DNA from: Coccinella septempunctata
Lineage: Eukaryota; Arthropoda; Insecta; Coleoptera; Coccinellidae
Direction of reading: 5' to 3'
Length of the DNA stretch: 64,000 bases
Assembly (NCBI RefSeq): GCF_907165205.1
Contig: NC_058189.1
Coordinates: 20,892,001-20,956,000 of the forward strand
Positions 23,801 through 38,800 of the stretch are shown here, piece after piece (position 1 is the stretch's first letter; every line of letters begins with the position of its first letter). The position numbers and the translations under genes are program-made. The notes under the pieces are model-generated. The model was not told where the DNA came from. It ran no database searches and worked only from the letters and a program-made list of their open reading frames with translations.

Positions 23801-26800
23801 TGAGATACACCTGATTGAAAGAGGCTGTTGAAATTTTTTTGGCTGAAATTTTTCGAATTGGTTACCAGGTTAGTTTCTCAAAAATTGCATTCATTCAAGA
23901 AAATAGGAATTCTATGTATGAGGATTTACAGAATATAACAAATCCTTTGAAAAAACAAACCATAAAAATTCCTATAACCATCAAACATTGTCTCAATTGG
24001 ATATCGATTGAAATTTATTCTGTCAGGCAACAATTTTTTCTAGTTAATTTGCTCCTGACAAATTAGTGCAAGAATTTACGCAGGAGCAAATCGTTGATTT
24101 CATTTTTAATTGATTTTGTTTCAGACATTGGGAGTGAAAACCCTAAAAAGTTTATGAAGAGTTTGTCTCAATTCACCGACAAAATATGCGTGTTTCCAAA
24201 AATCGATAAAATATCCTAACCTTTTTTTTATAACGAAAGCCCTAGTGCCCCAGCTGTTCCTTATATCTTTTCGAATGTGTGAAACGGCTGGCTAATAGAG
24301 GATAGAGGAATGTAACAGATTTACTCAGAAAATTTTGTTTCTTTCCGACGCCCTAGAGCTCTAACTTTAAGGATCAAAACGAACTTGTATTCTCGAATGG
24401 TGGAGATGTCGACTAACTGAATTTAACTCGAGGAGATCGGCCGGGTACTGTAGTCAAATGAGCCTAGCTTCTTCAAGGTAACTAAATTTTCAACAAAAAA
24501 GACACAAAATCAGATGATCATAAAAAAACATGGGAACGAAAGTACTTCTACATCAACATGAGAATTACGATTTTAGTTGAAAAATACATGCATCTTCTTA
24601 ACACCTTTGGAAAAAACAGCATGTAACAACTTCAATAACAAGGTTGGTATCGGATGGTAGCAATGTACAGAGATTCTATCATCCATGTATTCGCAAAGCA
24701 TGCAACAGGGCTGCTATTCTCGAGCATTCGCAATATATGCCATCGTACGGATCAAAAAACGTTGGAATGTTTTTAACACAAATAGCAGAGTTTTCCAGAG
24801 TTTCACCAAAGCTTTGTGTTTGGCCCATATGAAAGCACCAAATTCTTTGGTGAAACTCTGGAAAACTCGGCTATTTGCTGTTAAAAACATCACAACGTTT
24901 TTCGATGCGTACGATCGCATATATTGCGAATGCTCGAGAATACCAGCCCTGGTCATGAACAATTCTAAAATGTCGTAAAGTGGAAGCAGATATAGCTTAC
25001 AAATACCAAACAAAATAAATGATAATTCCGTCAAATTTCATCCGCTTTTTATCATTCCCACCACATTACAATACATAGAACTGATTCCTCTAAAATCAGT
25101 GTTAATATTCAAACTATTCTTATGAACCTTGATCTAAAATGATTTCAGGAACTCCCTCTTGTACCTATTAGGCGCTGTTCACAAAACTTTTGCATCCGAA
25201 AAATTCATACCTGTCATTGCCTGTCTTGACATATTGCGGTCTCTAATGTGTTCCTCTATCCGTGTTTTAAAATTTCTACTACTTTTCTACAGTTTGTCGT
25301 TTATAGGTCTCATCGCAATCAGTACAATCTAAACTCATCCATAGAATATAGCACTCCTGATTTGTTTAGTGGAGAGGTTCTTTCTTTTATTTTAGAAAAA
25401 ACATTTCTGCCTAGAGAACAAGGCATGCGTTTTGCCACAAATAACCTGTCGCCCACACTAATATGTTTATTTAAGATTTTAATAATGGAAGATGTGATGG
25501 CCGGGTAGTACGGCAAAGAGTGAAATCTTGTTGAAATGTTGGTAATCTGAGGGATTGCTTGCACTCTCCCTGTAGCAGGATCAGTGGTATGTCCTGGGGT
25601 ATTGAAAAGACACCTACTCATGTACTCGGATACGAGTTGCTAATCAACAAGTTGTAAAGTTTATGTAAATTGTTTTGCAGACATTGGGGGCTGACTGAGT
25701 TTTTCAAGACGGCCTTTGAGGCCTAAAATGAGGTTAATTTTCTGTTTATACTCACTTGTATTCTGTTTACGATCGAGAACATGTTTCTATTGTTTTTTTT
25801 TAATTTAAAATGGTCAAGAAAATTTATTTCCCTATGCACCCATTCCATCAATTTTCTAGGATGGCTATTTCAAATTTCAAAAAGAAGAGGAACATGCGCT
25901 CCATCGTAAACAGAATTTCGTTTCATTTTGATCGTTGGAGGTGGGGTCCTAGGGCTGTCATAATGAAACAAATTTTTTTCTGAGTATATCTGATACATTC
26001 TTCTATCCATCAATTATTTTGTCCGGACATTTTAGATTTGAAAAAGTCTACTTCATCGTAGACTGAATAACTCATTTAGATCCTCGAAGCTCTAGTATGA
26101 ACAAAAAAATTATGTTACGGTATTTTAGTCATCTAGCCATCAATTGGCCGGCTATTTTGAACCGACTTTCCTCTTGGGGAAGGAAATCCTTAAAACATTC
26201 TGAAATCTGAATAGAAACAGGGTGTCCCCAGTTCGAGTGCCTATTAGACTTTTCTGGAGAACTGGACTGATATGATTGAATATTCCATATTGAATACTTT
26301 TCTGTTAAAACCATAGTACCATTGGAATAGCTTTTAAAACATCGAAAAAAACCGAAAAAAATTGAGATATGCGTATTCAGTATTATGTTCGATATTCCTA
26401 TTCTAAATACATTTTTGAAGTCGAAGAATGTGGAAATATTGTACGTTTTATGAATATTGAAAAACTTGTCAAAGGGTGTGCCAAATGTTGGGATCAAGAC
26501 TCGCACAAAACTTTCGTTTTTCAAATTATTATAATAGAATTATTAGAAACCTAATTTTTTATGATTGCGTTGGAGTCTGCGAAGAAAAATAATTATAGTG
26601 TCAATTATAACCCACATGGTCACATGGTACAGCATCAGTTTGAGAAGTCTTGAATTCAACCGAATTAGAAAATTGGAAAATGAATAAAAATAAAATATTG
26701 AATAATGAATTTCTTTGATATACCTTCAAAATCATCATGGAAAAAGCTTTCATTCATCAAATGTAATTGATCAAAACACATTCTAGCATGCTGGAAATGC

Positions 26801-29800
26801 ATTTATTAGAGGTAATAGCATGAAATTCATACATACCCAATAGTTTAGAAATATTTCCAACAGAACTCTCTAGGTTATTCAATAGCTAGAAGTACTTGAT
26901 TGTCTCTATTCCAAAGTTTCTAATCAATGATGAAAAATAATGATCTAGAATTTTAACACACTTTGAATAATTTCCTTCCAATCCTTTTCTCTGTTTCGTT
27001 TCTATCACCTCCTTCATGAACATAGTCAATAAAATCTTAATATCAATTCCTAGTTAATCACCAATTTCATTGCTCGATTTTATTTCACAATTCAGCCCCT
27101 TCAAATGCAGTTTTTTCAAAGATTGTTGTTCTTTGTTTACGAAACTAAACATAACTCCTCATTTGAAAGATTCTCATTTTAAACTAACTGCATATGGAGA
27201 CAAAATGTAGGGCATCAAAATAAATATAAATAAAACTGAATTCTTAGACTGTGACCGTAAACTGCATCAAGATGCTACTCTTCTTGAACAGAATTCCAAT
27301 AGAAAGGGTGCACAAATTCGCGTATTTGGGTTCCATAATAATGGACCAGCTGGATCCGGATGTGGAGATTACACGCAGAATAGACATGGCACATTCGTGA
27401 AAATGAAAACATTTCTTTGTAACGACCACGTTAACTTAGTGTTAGGACAAAGAATGGTAAAGTGCTATGCTTTGGACAGTGCTTTTGTATGGGCCTTGAA
27501 ATTGTCAACAATGAACCGTATTGAAGTATTAGAAATGTGAATACATAGACGAATGCTTAAAATTTCCTGAACACCACACAAAACTAACGAAGAAGTGCTA
27601 AGAATAGCCAATAAGAGTAGGCAATTACTTAAAGTAATCAAGTGTAGGAAGGTGTGTTATCTGGGCCATGTAATCAGGGGAAGTCGTTATCGAATATTGC
27701 AGCTGATGGGAAAATAGGAGGTCTAAGGGGTGTAGGAAGAAGACAAGCTTCCAGCCTTAAAAACCTTCGGGAGTGGAGCGGAATACGAGGTTCAGGACAA
27801 CTTCTGCATATTGCATATGGCTAAGGATCGAAAAGCCTTCTCAGTTGTGATTGCCAACGTCGGATCAAACTGACAAAGCACATACAGAAGAAGAAGTTTG
27901 AAAATAAGAAAGATTCGAAGTTGGTTTTATTACAGTCTAACTGTAAAATTCAAGTACAAATCTGATTGAGCAGCTGAGTGAAGTTAGGTACATGGGTAAC
28001 TTAAATGTTAGCTGATATGGAGAATTATTTACTTCTATTCGCAAGTAAATTATTAAATTATTTGTTATCATTGTGTTTTATGTCCAAATTTCATAACATA
28101 ATTTATAAAGCATTGATTTCTTTCGAATAAGGTAGATCACCTTATTGATTTTGTCTATTTTATTTTATATATGACAGCTCGACAGCTGTAATTCAATTCT
28201 GACGTTAAGTTCAAGCTATCTACATCTATAACCTCGTAAAAAACGATGCTCTGAATAAATGTGTGTTTTCAATTGTCCCTAATTAAAAATCATTTTATGT
28301 TTGGAAGCAGAAAAAATTTGAACTCCCTTACTCCTGAAGGAGCCGATGTCCGAAGTGGGGATGCTGTTCTGTCTTCGTTCCAATAATTAATATTATGCCT
28401 ATTGAATGTACAATTTTTATTGAATGACGATTCGTCAGTCCAAATGACACACTACGAAAAGTTTTCATCTTTAATTCGAATCTGCATTGCTCCAAAAAAC
28501 TGTAATATTGTCCTAAATTAAATTTGTAAGAGCGCATCTTTTTCCCGACGCTTGAAAAACATAATCCTTTATCACTTGCAGCCTCATTTAGAAAATTTTT
28601 ATTCCGACCGGCAATTTTTTTTATATTAACAAAATATGATTTGTTTTTTTCACAATTTCAATTCCCTGTATCTCGGAAACTGAAGTTCCACTGAGGTTAA
28701 ATATCTAGAAATAAACCCAGATAGCAAGCTTATGTGGAATGAGCATATATTGGGATTATTGCATCACTGGAGCTTTGCAGACGTGCCCAACTATCTCACT
28801 GAAGATCATTACAGATCCCATATCCCTTCATCTTATGATAGATTAATCGATGAGGCCATTGTGAGAATCTCCAGAGAAAAAACTGGTAGTAGGATAATTG
28901 GGAATCAGAGAGCCCGGGCCTCTCTGATCAAGTACAGGGTGGGCAAAATTGATGATAACTTAACTACAACTTTTGAACCTAACAAGATAGAGGAAAATGA
29001 ATGCGCCTTTCATGTTGTCTTTTTTCGAGAAACTAATAATGCCATCAACTGCATTCCTCTATCTTCTTTTGTTTTTGAATTATGGGCCAAAATTTAAATT
29101 TGGGCGATTTCAACTTTGGTCATTATCTCCGTTTCTGTTTGTTCTAGGACGTTGAAATGAAAACATTATACAACATTTGATAGCAATTCAGTGGCGTACT
29201 ATGATTTTTTCCCACTGGTTCATTTGCTGAGCTATAACATAAAGTTGTGGTTTTTCTTACGAAAACAGCAGTTTAAAATGACTTGGAAAGAATCGCCATT
29301 TTTTTACCGTTTCAGAAATATATCATACATCGCCCTCAGTTGTTCTAAGTCATTTCAAACTACCGTTTTCATAAGAAAAAACACATCTTCATGTTATAGC
29401 TCAGCAAATATACCTGTTGGGAAAAATCATAGAACGGCACTAGATTGCATCAAAAAATTGTCTTTATAATGTTTTCATTTCAACATCCTAGCTTAAACAG
29501 AAATTGAGATAATGGCCAATAATAAAATTTTAATTTTGACCTATAATTCGAAAACAAAAGAAGATGGAGGAATGCAGTTTATGGCATTATTAGTTCCTCG
29601 AAAAAAGACGACCTTAATGTGGCAGGTATTTTCCTCTATCTCGTTGGATTGAAAAAGTTGTAGTTCAGGTATCAACAATTTTGCCCACCCTCTACATCCC
29701 ATCAGCGAGTCTTCCCAGCGAAGACTACGATGCTAAGTAGAAAGGAAGACTGGGAAAGGGAGCACAGCCACAATTATTATCATTAAATGAGCGGTTTCTA

Positions 29801-32800
29801 AACTCTCTCTCGAATGCAGGATGACAGCGAAAACCGTTTCCTGCAAACATGGATTAATGCTGCCATCTTCTCTCTAGTGGTTAAGTGGGAGAATTGAATT
29901 AGATTTTGTTTCCAGTCGGGTGGCACTAGGATTTTGCATACACATTGGCTGGCGTCTGGCGTCATGGAATGATTGGTCCATCACATTTGTTTCATTTTCA
30001 TCGAGGTGTGCGTTGTGGTACTCTGACGAGGTCAAATAGAACCGAAACCGTGGTCAGCATATACTCTTTCCAGATGGAATGCACTTTTTGTTGATGCTCC
30101 GAGTGATGCTGGTTAGCTATTTAGATTCAGATCGTCATATATCTTGATTTAGATTCCAATGGATGTTGCATATCTGAAATTCTAATATTTATAGTGTTTT
30201 CAGAGTTATGTCGAAGTTAAAACTATAGTCATAACTAGTGAGGTTATTTATTGTCTGTATCACTTCATTTTCTTTTTAGTTTACTTTAAATTTCGGTTCT
30301 TTAGAACGCGGGGTTGAATTAAAGATCTAAATCCACTACATAAGCGATAAAATATGTTTTATTTGAAGGCTGACATGTTTCGGCGTAGTGCCAGCTTCAA
30401 AGCAATGCTGGAACAATACCTACAAATCATGGAATTAAAACATTTGAACGCAGGTGTATTTGAGTCGAAAAATATTTTTGCGTTTCAATAATTTGATCTT
30501 GTTTCATGTCGGTTGCAAATAGTGCTTAGGTTAAAATAGAATGAAGTTGGAACAAGTAAAAAAATGAGTCGACTTACTATCAAATAACTTTAAACTTTTA
30601 AAAGGTTCAAATAAGTTTCCTCAAAGTCATTTCCACGTATCAGGAATCGAAACACACGATCAAAAAATGAAAAATACGACAGATATCGATCAGGTACGAG
30701 GGCGATTAAAATCTGAGTTGAAGAACAAACAAAACAAACTGCGTAGAGTAAGTTGACAAATGACGGGATGTGACATGACAGATAAGATCCTAGATGTGGA
30801 TGTTCTTATTCGTGAAACTCGTGGAAGTGGTATGATAAGATCCTCCTAAAGTTGACATTTTCTGAGTTTGGTCAAGTAAAAATGGGTTTATCGATTCATT
30901 CAACTAATGGTTGCGCCCAAAACAAAACTTCATACTTTCCTTCTGATTGACCCATCTATTTGAGGATTTTCGGTTTTTTGTATACTATTTTGGGAGTCAA
31001 GTAGTTTCCTGGTAGGGTAGGATTATAATTAGAATTGCGTAACAATGTAGTGGATATGATGAGAATGGGGTGCTTCGAATCGATGTATTCACATGTGTGG
31101 GTGATTATAAAACTTTGTTATCAACGAATGTCCATAGAGATTATCAGTGCCTCGCGAAACCCATCCAAGATGCGATTATATCGCGCCCGGTACAATTTCG
31201 GATTTAAGGCCTGAATATTTCGCAGAACATTTATAGACTTTGTTAGATGTGCATGCGATGGTTTACCAGGTGTCGATATAAGAGATAAGCCTCACAGGTT
31301 CGTGCCTTCAATTTTCTCGCCGCAGAACTTTTAGAAGGCCGTTGTAACAATCGGCGACTTGCTCGGAGTTAGAATGAGAGCTAGTTGACCTTGACCAATT
31401 TCATTGCTGAGAATGGGCCTAATGCTATTTGTGTATTGTGTCATTTTATTGACAGAATATTATCACATTGATTATCGGAAGCAAATTCGGATTCATTGAG
31501 TTTTGACAATAGAGAATAGATACTCTCTCTATGTAATACCAATAAAGAGGATTTTTCCTGAACTTTGAAATTTTTCGACTTATAGCTGTGAGTTTGTTTC
31601 CAAATTTTTCTTCTGTTTTTCGTTTCGAATCTATTGCAGGTCATAAAATGTTCTGTTGTTTGATTGGGGTACTAAAAGATGAAACATATCTAATGGCTTC
31701 TTTGCTATTCTATGTTTTAGATTGATTGGGTCACGAACTTCATGGCCAGCTTCGTTGACTTCATTTTCAGTTTCCTCAGTGGGAACCTTGTGGTGTGCGG
31801 ATAGTTTTCTACAAGCGTCCACGGAATGTGTGCAAATTTTGGTTTTGTCATCTGCTAGTACTCTTGTATAGAATGAGTCTTTCTCATTTACCTGAGTAAA
31901 GCTATTCAGCATCACAGATAAAAACTTCTGGTGGGATTGATGGTTTGTCAAATTCTTGGATTTTCATCACTTGATGGATAATGATTGGTCGTGTTTGTCA
32001 TGGGGCAATTCTTTCGGGTGTATTGAACATTTTATAATTATTTTTTATCACTTAGCACACGCGTCGTCAAATAAAACTTTCTGACCAAATGTGCACTGCC
32101 CGATAAGTGTTTATTTTCGGGAAATTTTTGTGTATTTTCTCACTATATTTCGCGAATTTTTGAAGCCTACTTGTAAACCAATTTTTTTTTCACTCATGTT
32201 ATTATGACTTAAGCCTTGTTTTAACACTCCTCTCCAGAGGAAAATTCACTTATTTCAGATATCTCAGATATCAAAAGGATTAAGTTAAAGGCTGTTAAAG
32301 CCCTTTCCAGGTTTTTGGGCTCGAGGTGGTGGTCGGGTTCAGGTCGCTCCTCGGCTGCCGTCGGTTGGATTCCTACTTCATCCGCACTTCCTGTCGGAGC
32401 AGACGGTGTTCCTCCGCATTCCCCAAGTACTTGCGTACAGTTCTCGCCGTTCCCAGCAGTACCGCTTTCTGCATTACTTTATAGATATTTTCGTGTAACT
32501 GAAGTTTCCTCAAGTTCTCTAGTAGTTTCTTCGGTATCAGGCCTGTAGATGAAATGACTATAGGGATAGTCTTGATATCTTTTAGCTTCCACTGTCTCCT
32601 GTTTTGTTTGTCTAGATCTCTGTATTTTGAAATTTTTTCACTGTGCCCATCTAGAAGATTGTTATTATTTGGAATCGCCACATCGATGAATATTTCTCTG
32701 TCCTCATCCTTATTGAGCATTATTAGGTCTGGTCTATTGTGAGTTATTTTCCGGTCTGTGAGAACCGTGCGATCCCAGTAGAGCTTGTGATGTTCATTTT

Positions 32801-35800
32801 CCAATACAGCATCCGGATGGTAATCGTAATAAGGAATTTTTTTCGAACTTAGAAGTTGGTGTTTTAGTGCCAATTGTTGGTGAAAAATCTTGGCATCAGC
32901 ATCATGTCTATTTTTGTACTCCGTACAAATTTCTGACATCCCTCGGTGATGTGCTGGATAGTTTCATGTGTCGCACAGCCATAACGACAGCTATCATCCG
33001 CCACTGAGGCATCCTGCTTGGCGATATATTTCATCTAGTTCCTTGTTGGAATTACCTGATCCTGGATGGCGAGCACGAAGCCCTCTATCTCAGGAAACGA
33101 CCTTCTGGAAGTCAACCAGTAGTTCGACGCAGATATATCGATGGTTGACCTCGTTAGGGTGCCTTCCATGCAAAGGTTTGCCGATCAGTTTCTGCATTTT
33201 ACTTTCTGCAGAGTGTTCGACGGTTTCCAAGTGGTCCTGCTGTAGCTTTAATGGTGTAGAACTATCAGCAACACAAACTACTTGATGGAGTTCTGATGAA
33301 GCAGCCTTGCCCAGAAAATTTCTTCGAAGTCCTTCAATTTCCTGGGACATTGGACAAATCAACAATTCCTTTACCCCCAAGATGTCGTGGCAGCTCGGTC
33401 TGTTCTATTGAGCTTATGGGGTGATGTTTATTGTTGTTTAGTCAGCATCGTCCTCATTTTTCCCTGTAAGACTGCCAAATCGGTGGTGGTCCACAAGATG
33501 ATACCGAATGAATAGCTCAGCGCTTTTATCAGATTCTTGTTGTTAAGACCAGTTCTCATTATCCTTCTCAATCTTCGGGGGAACTCCTTCGTTAGTTCTT
33601 TCTTCATCTGGCTCTGATTGATTTTTCTTGCCTGTTTTATGCCCAGATACTAATATGTGTCTTCTTCCTTTAATGCTTCAATTTCTGTACCTTCCTTGAG
33701 TTTGAACGTACCATCATCTATTTTTCCTCTCGTTATGTTCAGCAGTCGACATTTCTCTAGTCCAAACTTCATTTTGATATCTTCCGAGAATCCCTCCACC
33801 ATTTTCAGCATCAGTTGCATTTGCCTCTTGGTAGATGCGAAGAGTTTCGAATCGTCCATGTAAAGGAGATGATTCAGTTTCATCATAGTTCTACTGCCGC
33901 TCTTGATGGCAAATCCGTAGTCCGTAGAATTCAATTTATGAGACAAGGGATTCAGGGAAGCAGAACCACAGAGGGCTCAGCGAATCTCCTTGGGAAATTC
34001 CGCGTCTTATTGGAATATGTGCTGTTGTAAGCGAGCCGTCTGCTGCTTTCATTTGATGACTAGTACGCCAAGTTGACATGGCGTTTTTCAGGAACTCAAC
34101 AATATTAGGATCCACCTTGTAAATGTTCAAAATTATCAAGAGCCATTCGTGAGGTATGGAATCGAATGCTCTCTTGTAGTCTATGTATACAGGGTAAAGA
34201 TTCCTTCGCTTGGAGAACGCTTGATTGCAGATAACTGAATCAATTATTAGCTGTGCTTTACACCCTCGGCTCTCTCGGTGCATCCTTTCTGTTGCATGGC
34301 GATGATGTTATTCCTTTCGCAATAGTTGTGAATTCGGTTTGAAATGCACGATGAATTTGTACATCGTTGGAAGACATGTGATTGGTCGGTATTTGGATGG
34401 GTCTTCTGTATTTCTTTGGTCTTTAGGTAGCAGGTACGTTGTGCCATGTGTAAGGAATATTGGCGTTCTTTCAGGATTTTCAATGACATCATTTATTGCG
34501 GAGGTCAATTTGTCATGCATGATCCAAAGTTTCTTGATCCAGAAGTTCTGTAATCCATCAGGCTCATTAGTTTTCCAGTTGTGTAGTCCTCTGATAGCTG
34601 ATTTTACTTCTTCAATTTTGATCGTGTCATGTTGCATCGGCTCATATTTTATAGCTTCAGACTTTTCATCTTCAATCCATCCGGTATCTCCATTGAACTG
34701 AGGTTTTGTGATAATTGTTCGGTCCAGAATTGTTCAATGGCTTCCTTTGGTGGTAACTTTTCATTTTCTCCATCAGACGATGTGAGTGACCGGTAAGAAA
34801 GTTTCTCCTGACTTTTCGAATGAATTATTGTCTCTTTTCCGGCTATAATTGCTTTTATGTCTCCTCAGGCGTTCTGCATACAGACTTAACTTTTGATTCA
34901 GAGTGTCGAGGCAGTGGTGAGCTGTAGCATGCTCCGTCTCTCTTTCTGTGTGTGTTCTTTTTTATCCATGATTTCTTTGGCAGCTTTCGCAACTTTTAAC
35001 CTTATTATTATTGTTTATTGTAAAGGGTTGAGGTTTGAACCTATAAACTCGTAAAAAACAAAACAGAAAACAAAAAAATTAGAAAATTCATGAAATACCA
35101 TCCACTACAAGTCTACAGTCGTGATTCCGTGAACCTATTATAGGTTCTTGAACGCATTGACCGATCCTGCATTGACCACTTCGTGCGGGAGACCATTTCA
35201 CACATTAAACACTCTGTTGGTTGAGAAGTTCCTCCGCTGGTTGGTCTTGAAGCTTTCCTTTGCCAATTTGAAGTTATGGCCCCTCAACCTGATGACCGCA
35301 CTTCTAAACATAGAACCACTGTCAACACCGAAGCCGCCGGCAAAAATCAATTGGCTTTGCCAAAACGGGTTGAAAGTGGTTATAGAAGCCGAAGGGGGAT
35401 ATATTTCCTGTCGATTAACAATATCTTGCTTGCTTATTAATAATGTGTTATATCTCTTGATTTTGCAAGAGAATATAGGTACTTGTGGAGATTAATTAGA
35501 TTATTTGGAAATGCATGCACTTTATTTTATTAGATCTTATTTCACACTGAATACAGTCTATCTATTTCCATCTCACATGTTCTTATCTACATATGTACAA
35601 AAAACACTGTCGCACTCTTGATTGCCGCTATACGACATCGAAAGTTTATATACAGTATGTTCACATTATAACATAATGTAACCATTTATCTTCAATTACT
35701 TTCTCATTTAATATATGTTTCTGCCTGTGTTCACATTAAATCGTACGAAACTGTATTGTATGTATAACCGGCAATGAATGAAATGAGCAACTGTTTCAGT

Positions 35801-38800
35801 TGAAAGAAGTTTATGAAAACGCAAGTTTGAACATTTCTACGCAAAAACGTGTGAAAATTGGGTTATAAGATTGATGTGGAGGGAATTCATTCTTGTAAAA
35901 ATAAAAGGACGCTGTTGTGTAAGCACCAAAGCCTTTCTTTCAATGTAAAACAGTTACAGTCATTTCTCTGTATAATTAATTATTAGGGAGAATTCATTCA
36001 AAGTTCATTATATCAGGTTTTCAGTTAAATAATTAACAGCCGAATTTATGGTGGGTTTATAAAAGGTTCCTATTGAAAACTGAGAAAGAAAGCAATCTAA
36101 TTGGCAGATGCCGATCACGTGATAACTCTGTATGAATCCAGGTTTGTTAAATGATCTCCGAGATATCAAATCTGCAACCGTATGCCTAGTTGCACACACA
36201 CCGATTTTGGACGGCTCGGAATAAAATCGGCCGATATTTTATCGGTAGCAGTTGCTAGCACGCTACCCGGATTTTTACCGTCCAAACGATCAGCCAACTA
36301 AAGTCGACTGAAATGGTCGGTAAAAAACATTGAACTCAAGAAAGAACTCCTTCTTCAGTTCAATGGTAAACAATCGGTGTTTGTACAAACGTGTACTTAG
36401 TCACGTATGCCACTACATCCCGATATTGCCGGTATTGGACGGTTTCTCACCGGCATTTTACCGTCACCGATCAGTGGTCGGCGTATGTGAAAGGTCCCGT
36501 TCGCACACGTGGTTCACTATTGGAATTTGGACGCTATCTGCTCCGTATCATTATGTTGTTTTATGATAATGATTTATTATATTTTTTTCATTCCAGTGGA
36601 AATGGTGCGGTCACGGGAATGCTGAAAATTGGTAGGAAAGGATTGTACGTATTTGACCGGGAAGGCCAACACTATCAGGTGACACCACCTTGTGTACTAG
36701 ACTTTTATGTTCACGAGAAGAGGCAGAGAAGTGGATTAGGAAAGAAACTTTTCGAGTATATGCTGGATGTAAGTTTGAAATGTTTTGATTCACTTTTTTT
36801 TTTCTTTGAATGGGTCACTTTGCGAATAAACTGAGAAAGAAATTCCAAAATTATAATTTTGTTGTTGGATCAATTTTTGATCGAATTACTATCGAGTTGA
36901 TATGCTTTTACGTATAAAATGGAGAAGTCGCATGAGAACACTAGGCTCAGTATACATCTGGAAACTATAAATGAATAAAAACCCTAAAGCTGCGTTTACA
37001 TCAGCGAAACTGATGAGATTTCTTGGAGAGTCAGTTTGATCATCCGAGGTAGGAGGTTGCTGTCTACTTTTCTGTTCGGCTGTCCACCGTTTATTTTTTT
37101 GCAGGTTAATTTCTATCATTGTTTGTTTGCAACATGGACCACGCATCCACTTATCGCTGGTTCGTTCGTACTCCCACCTCTTATGCTTATTATTAATATC
37201 TACAATACCACTTCAGATATTTCAATGAAATTTGTCATACATGTATATGTACATCGAGAGGCATTTTTTAATGTAACACTTTTTTTTAGTTTCCACTAGT
37301 GACGTTCGTACGTAATTTGACCTACCTATTTTGGCAGACATTGATGGTACGCCACAGATTTTTCCTGAAATAAAAGTTATTTTTGAAATTCCCAATCATT
37401 TTTTCACCAAAGTTGATCACTCAACTTTTTTCAATTCGATTCACGGTTTCCGCTTAATAAAATAAAAACCGTTTTTCTGTATGATGATAACAATATCGTT
37501 AATACATACATATGATAATATCACCATGCAGAGACATACGTAGATTTTATTTTTTAGTACATGTATGACAAATTGCATTGAAATATCTGAAATGGTATTG
37601 TAGAGATTAATGAAGTTATGAAGTTTTTTTCTTGAAATGGGCCTAAAATTCACCCCCATAAATATTGACATTCAATTAGGAAACACCATGTATTTGTGTC
37701 TTGACGTTGGCTTTGTCAACTTTTTTTAGGAAAATTTCTTGTTGATGTGTTTGAGAACGTCCGATTTAAATAACGAGCAAATCAATATCTTTCCTATTAT
37801 GATGGCAGTCATATATGACTGTCTTTTACACTAATCTTCAACGTTTTTTACAATTTAGCCCACCAAACCGCTGCCTACCCTTTTCCAACGTCTTAGTTAA
37901 CTCGAAATCTCCACCCGAAGTTCCATTATTTTGTCTAGTCGAAATCACTCGACTCTTCGGCACAATTGACTGAAGACACTGCTTAAGCCCGTTTGCAACA
38001 GCCGAGAATTCTCTGGAAATTTCTCTACAAAATTCTCGCCAGAAAACGTCAGAGATTATTTTGTATGTAACTGAACAGAGAATTCTACCGGAAGTGCACA
38101 TGCAACGGTAAATAATTCACGGCGCATGAAATCTCGAGTAAATTTTCTAGAGAATTCTCGGCTTTTGCAAACGGGCTTAGGATCCATCTCCATTTTCCCA
38201 ACAACGTTTCAGAATCTTTGTATTCTTTGAATTTCTTGAGGGAGCCAGGCGTCTTCGATTACGGTGCGCTGTGGTTCGCCTTGAAACGATCGAATTATAC
38301 ATGTATGTTTGTTTTCGACAGATTCTTTCAATAACTTTTCATATAGGAAGTAATACTACAGTATCATTTCATGTACTGTTATTGGAAATTTCACTGGCAG
38401 ATTACAATAAAGAGAATATGAAGCTGAACATGAGATATTTAGCTACAATTCGATAGCCATAAAATAATGATCTGGTTTGTTTAAGTTTTTAAATCACTAC
38501 AAGTTTTTGCGTGTTATTGTGATAGCGAAACACGTGTTGTGATTTAAAAACTGATTTTTGTGAAAATCAATAATCTGTTTCAAGTTGAAAAAAAAAACAG
38601 AAGCACGGGGTGTCCTAATAATAACGACAAAAAAGTGCCAACTCAATGATATAGGTATTGCAATTTGTGCTCAACATCAGGTTATCACGAAAATATGCGG
38701 TTTATTTAGCCCACAAATGTGTTGGAGTATTTTGTATAACCATTTTACATGCATCTTATGTTCCATTAGTTTTATGTCACATTTCACATTCACATGAAAT

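Noticed and set aside
24644..25034. Three overlapping 60-110-codon frames on both strands
   Set aside because: They follow the arms of the 24707-24950 hairpin.
31441..31951. Two adjacent minus-strand frames (67 and 106 codons)
   Set aside because: No motif, no repeat context and no splice logic; probably chance in AT-rich intron sequence.
36391..36596. Upstream extension of the exon 3 frame to a Met at 36391
   Set aside because: The acceptor at 36595-36596 gives a phase-perfect join to exon 2, and the upstream residues do not resemble the family; they come from an interspersed repeat.
37838..38101. 87-codon minus-strand frame
   Set aside because: Crosses the boundary of the 37984-38179 MITE. 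The part outside it and a short open stretch at 38199-38300 may be a decayed gene fragment, but I recognise nothing.
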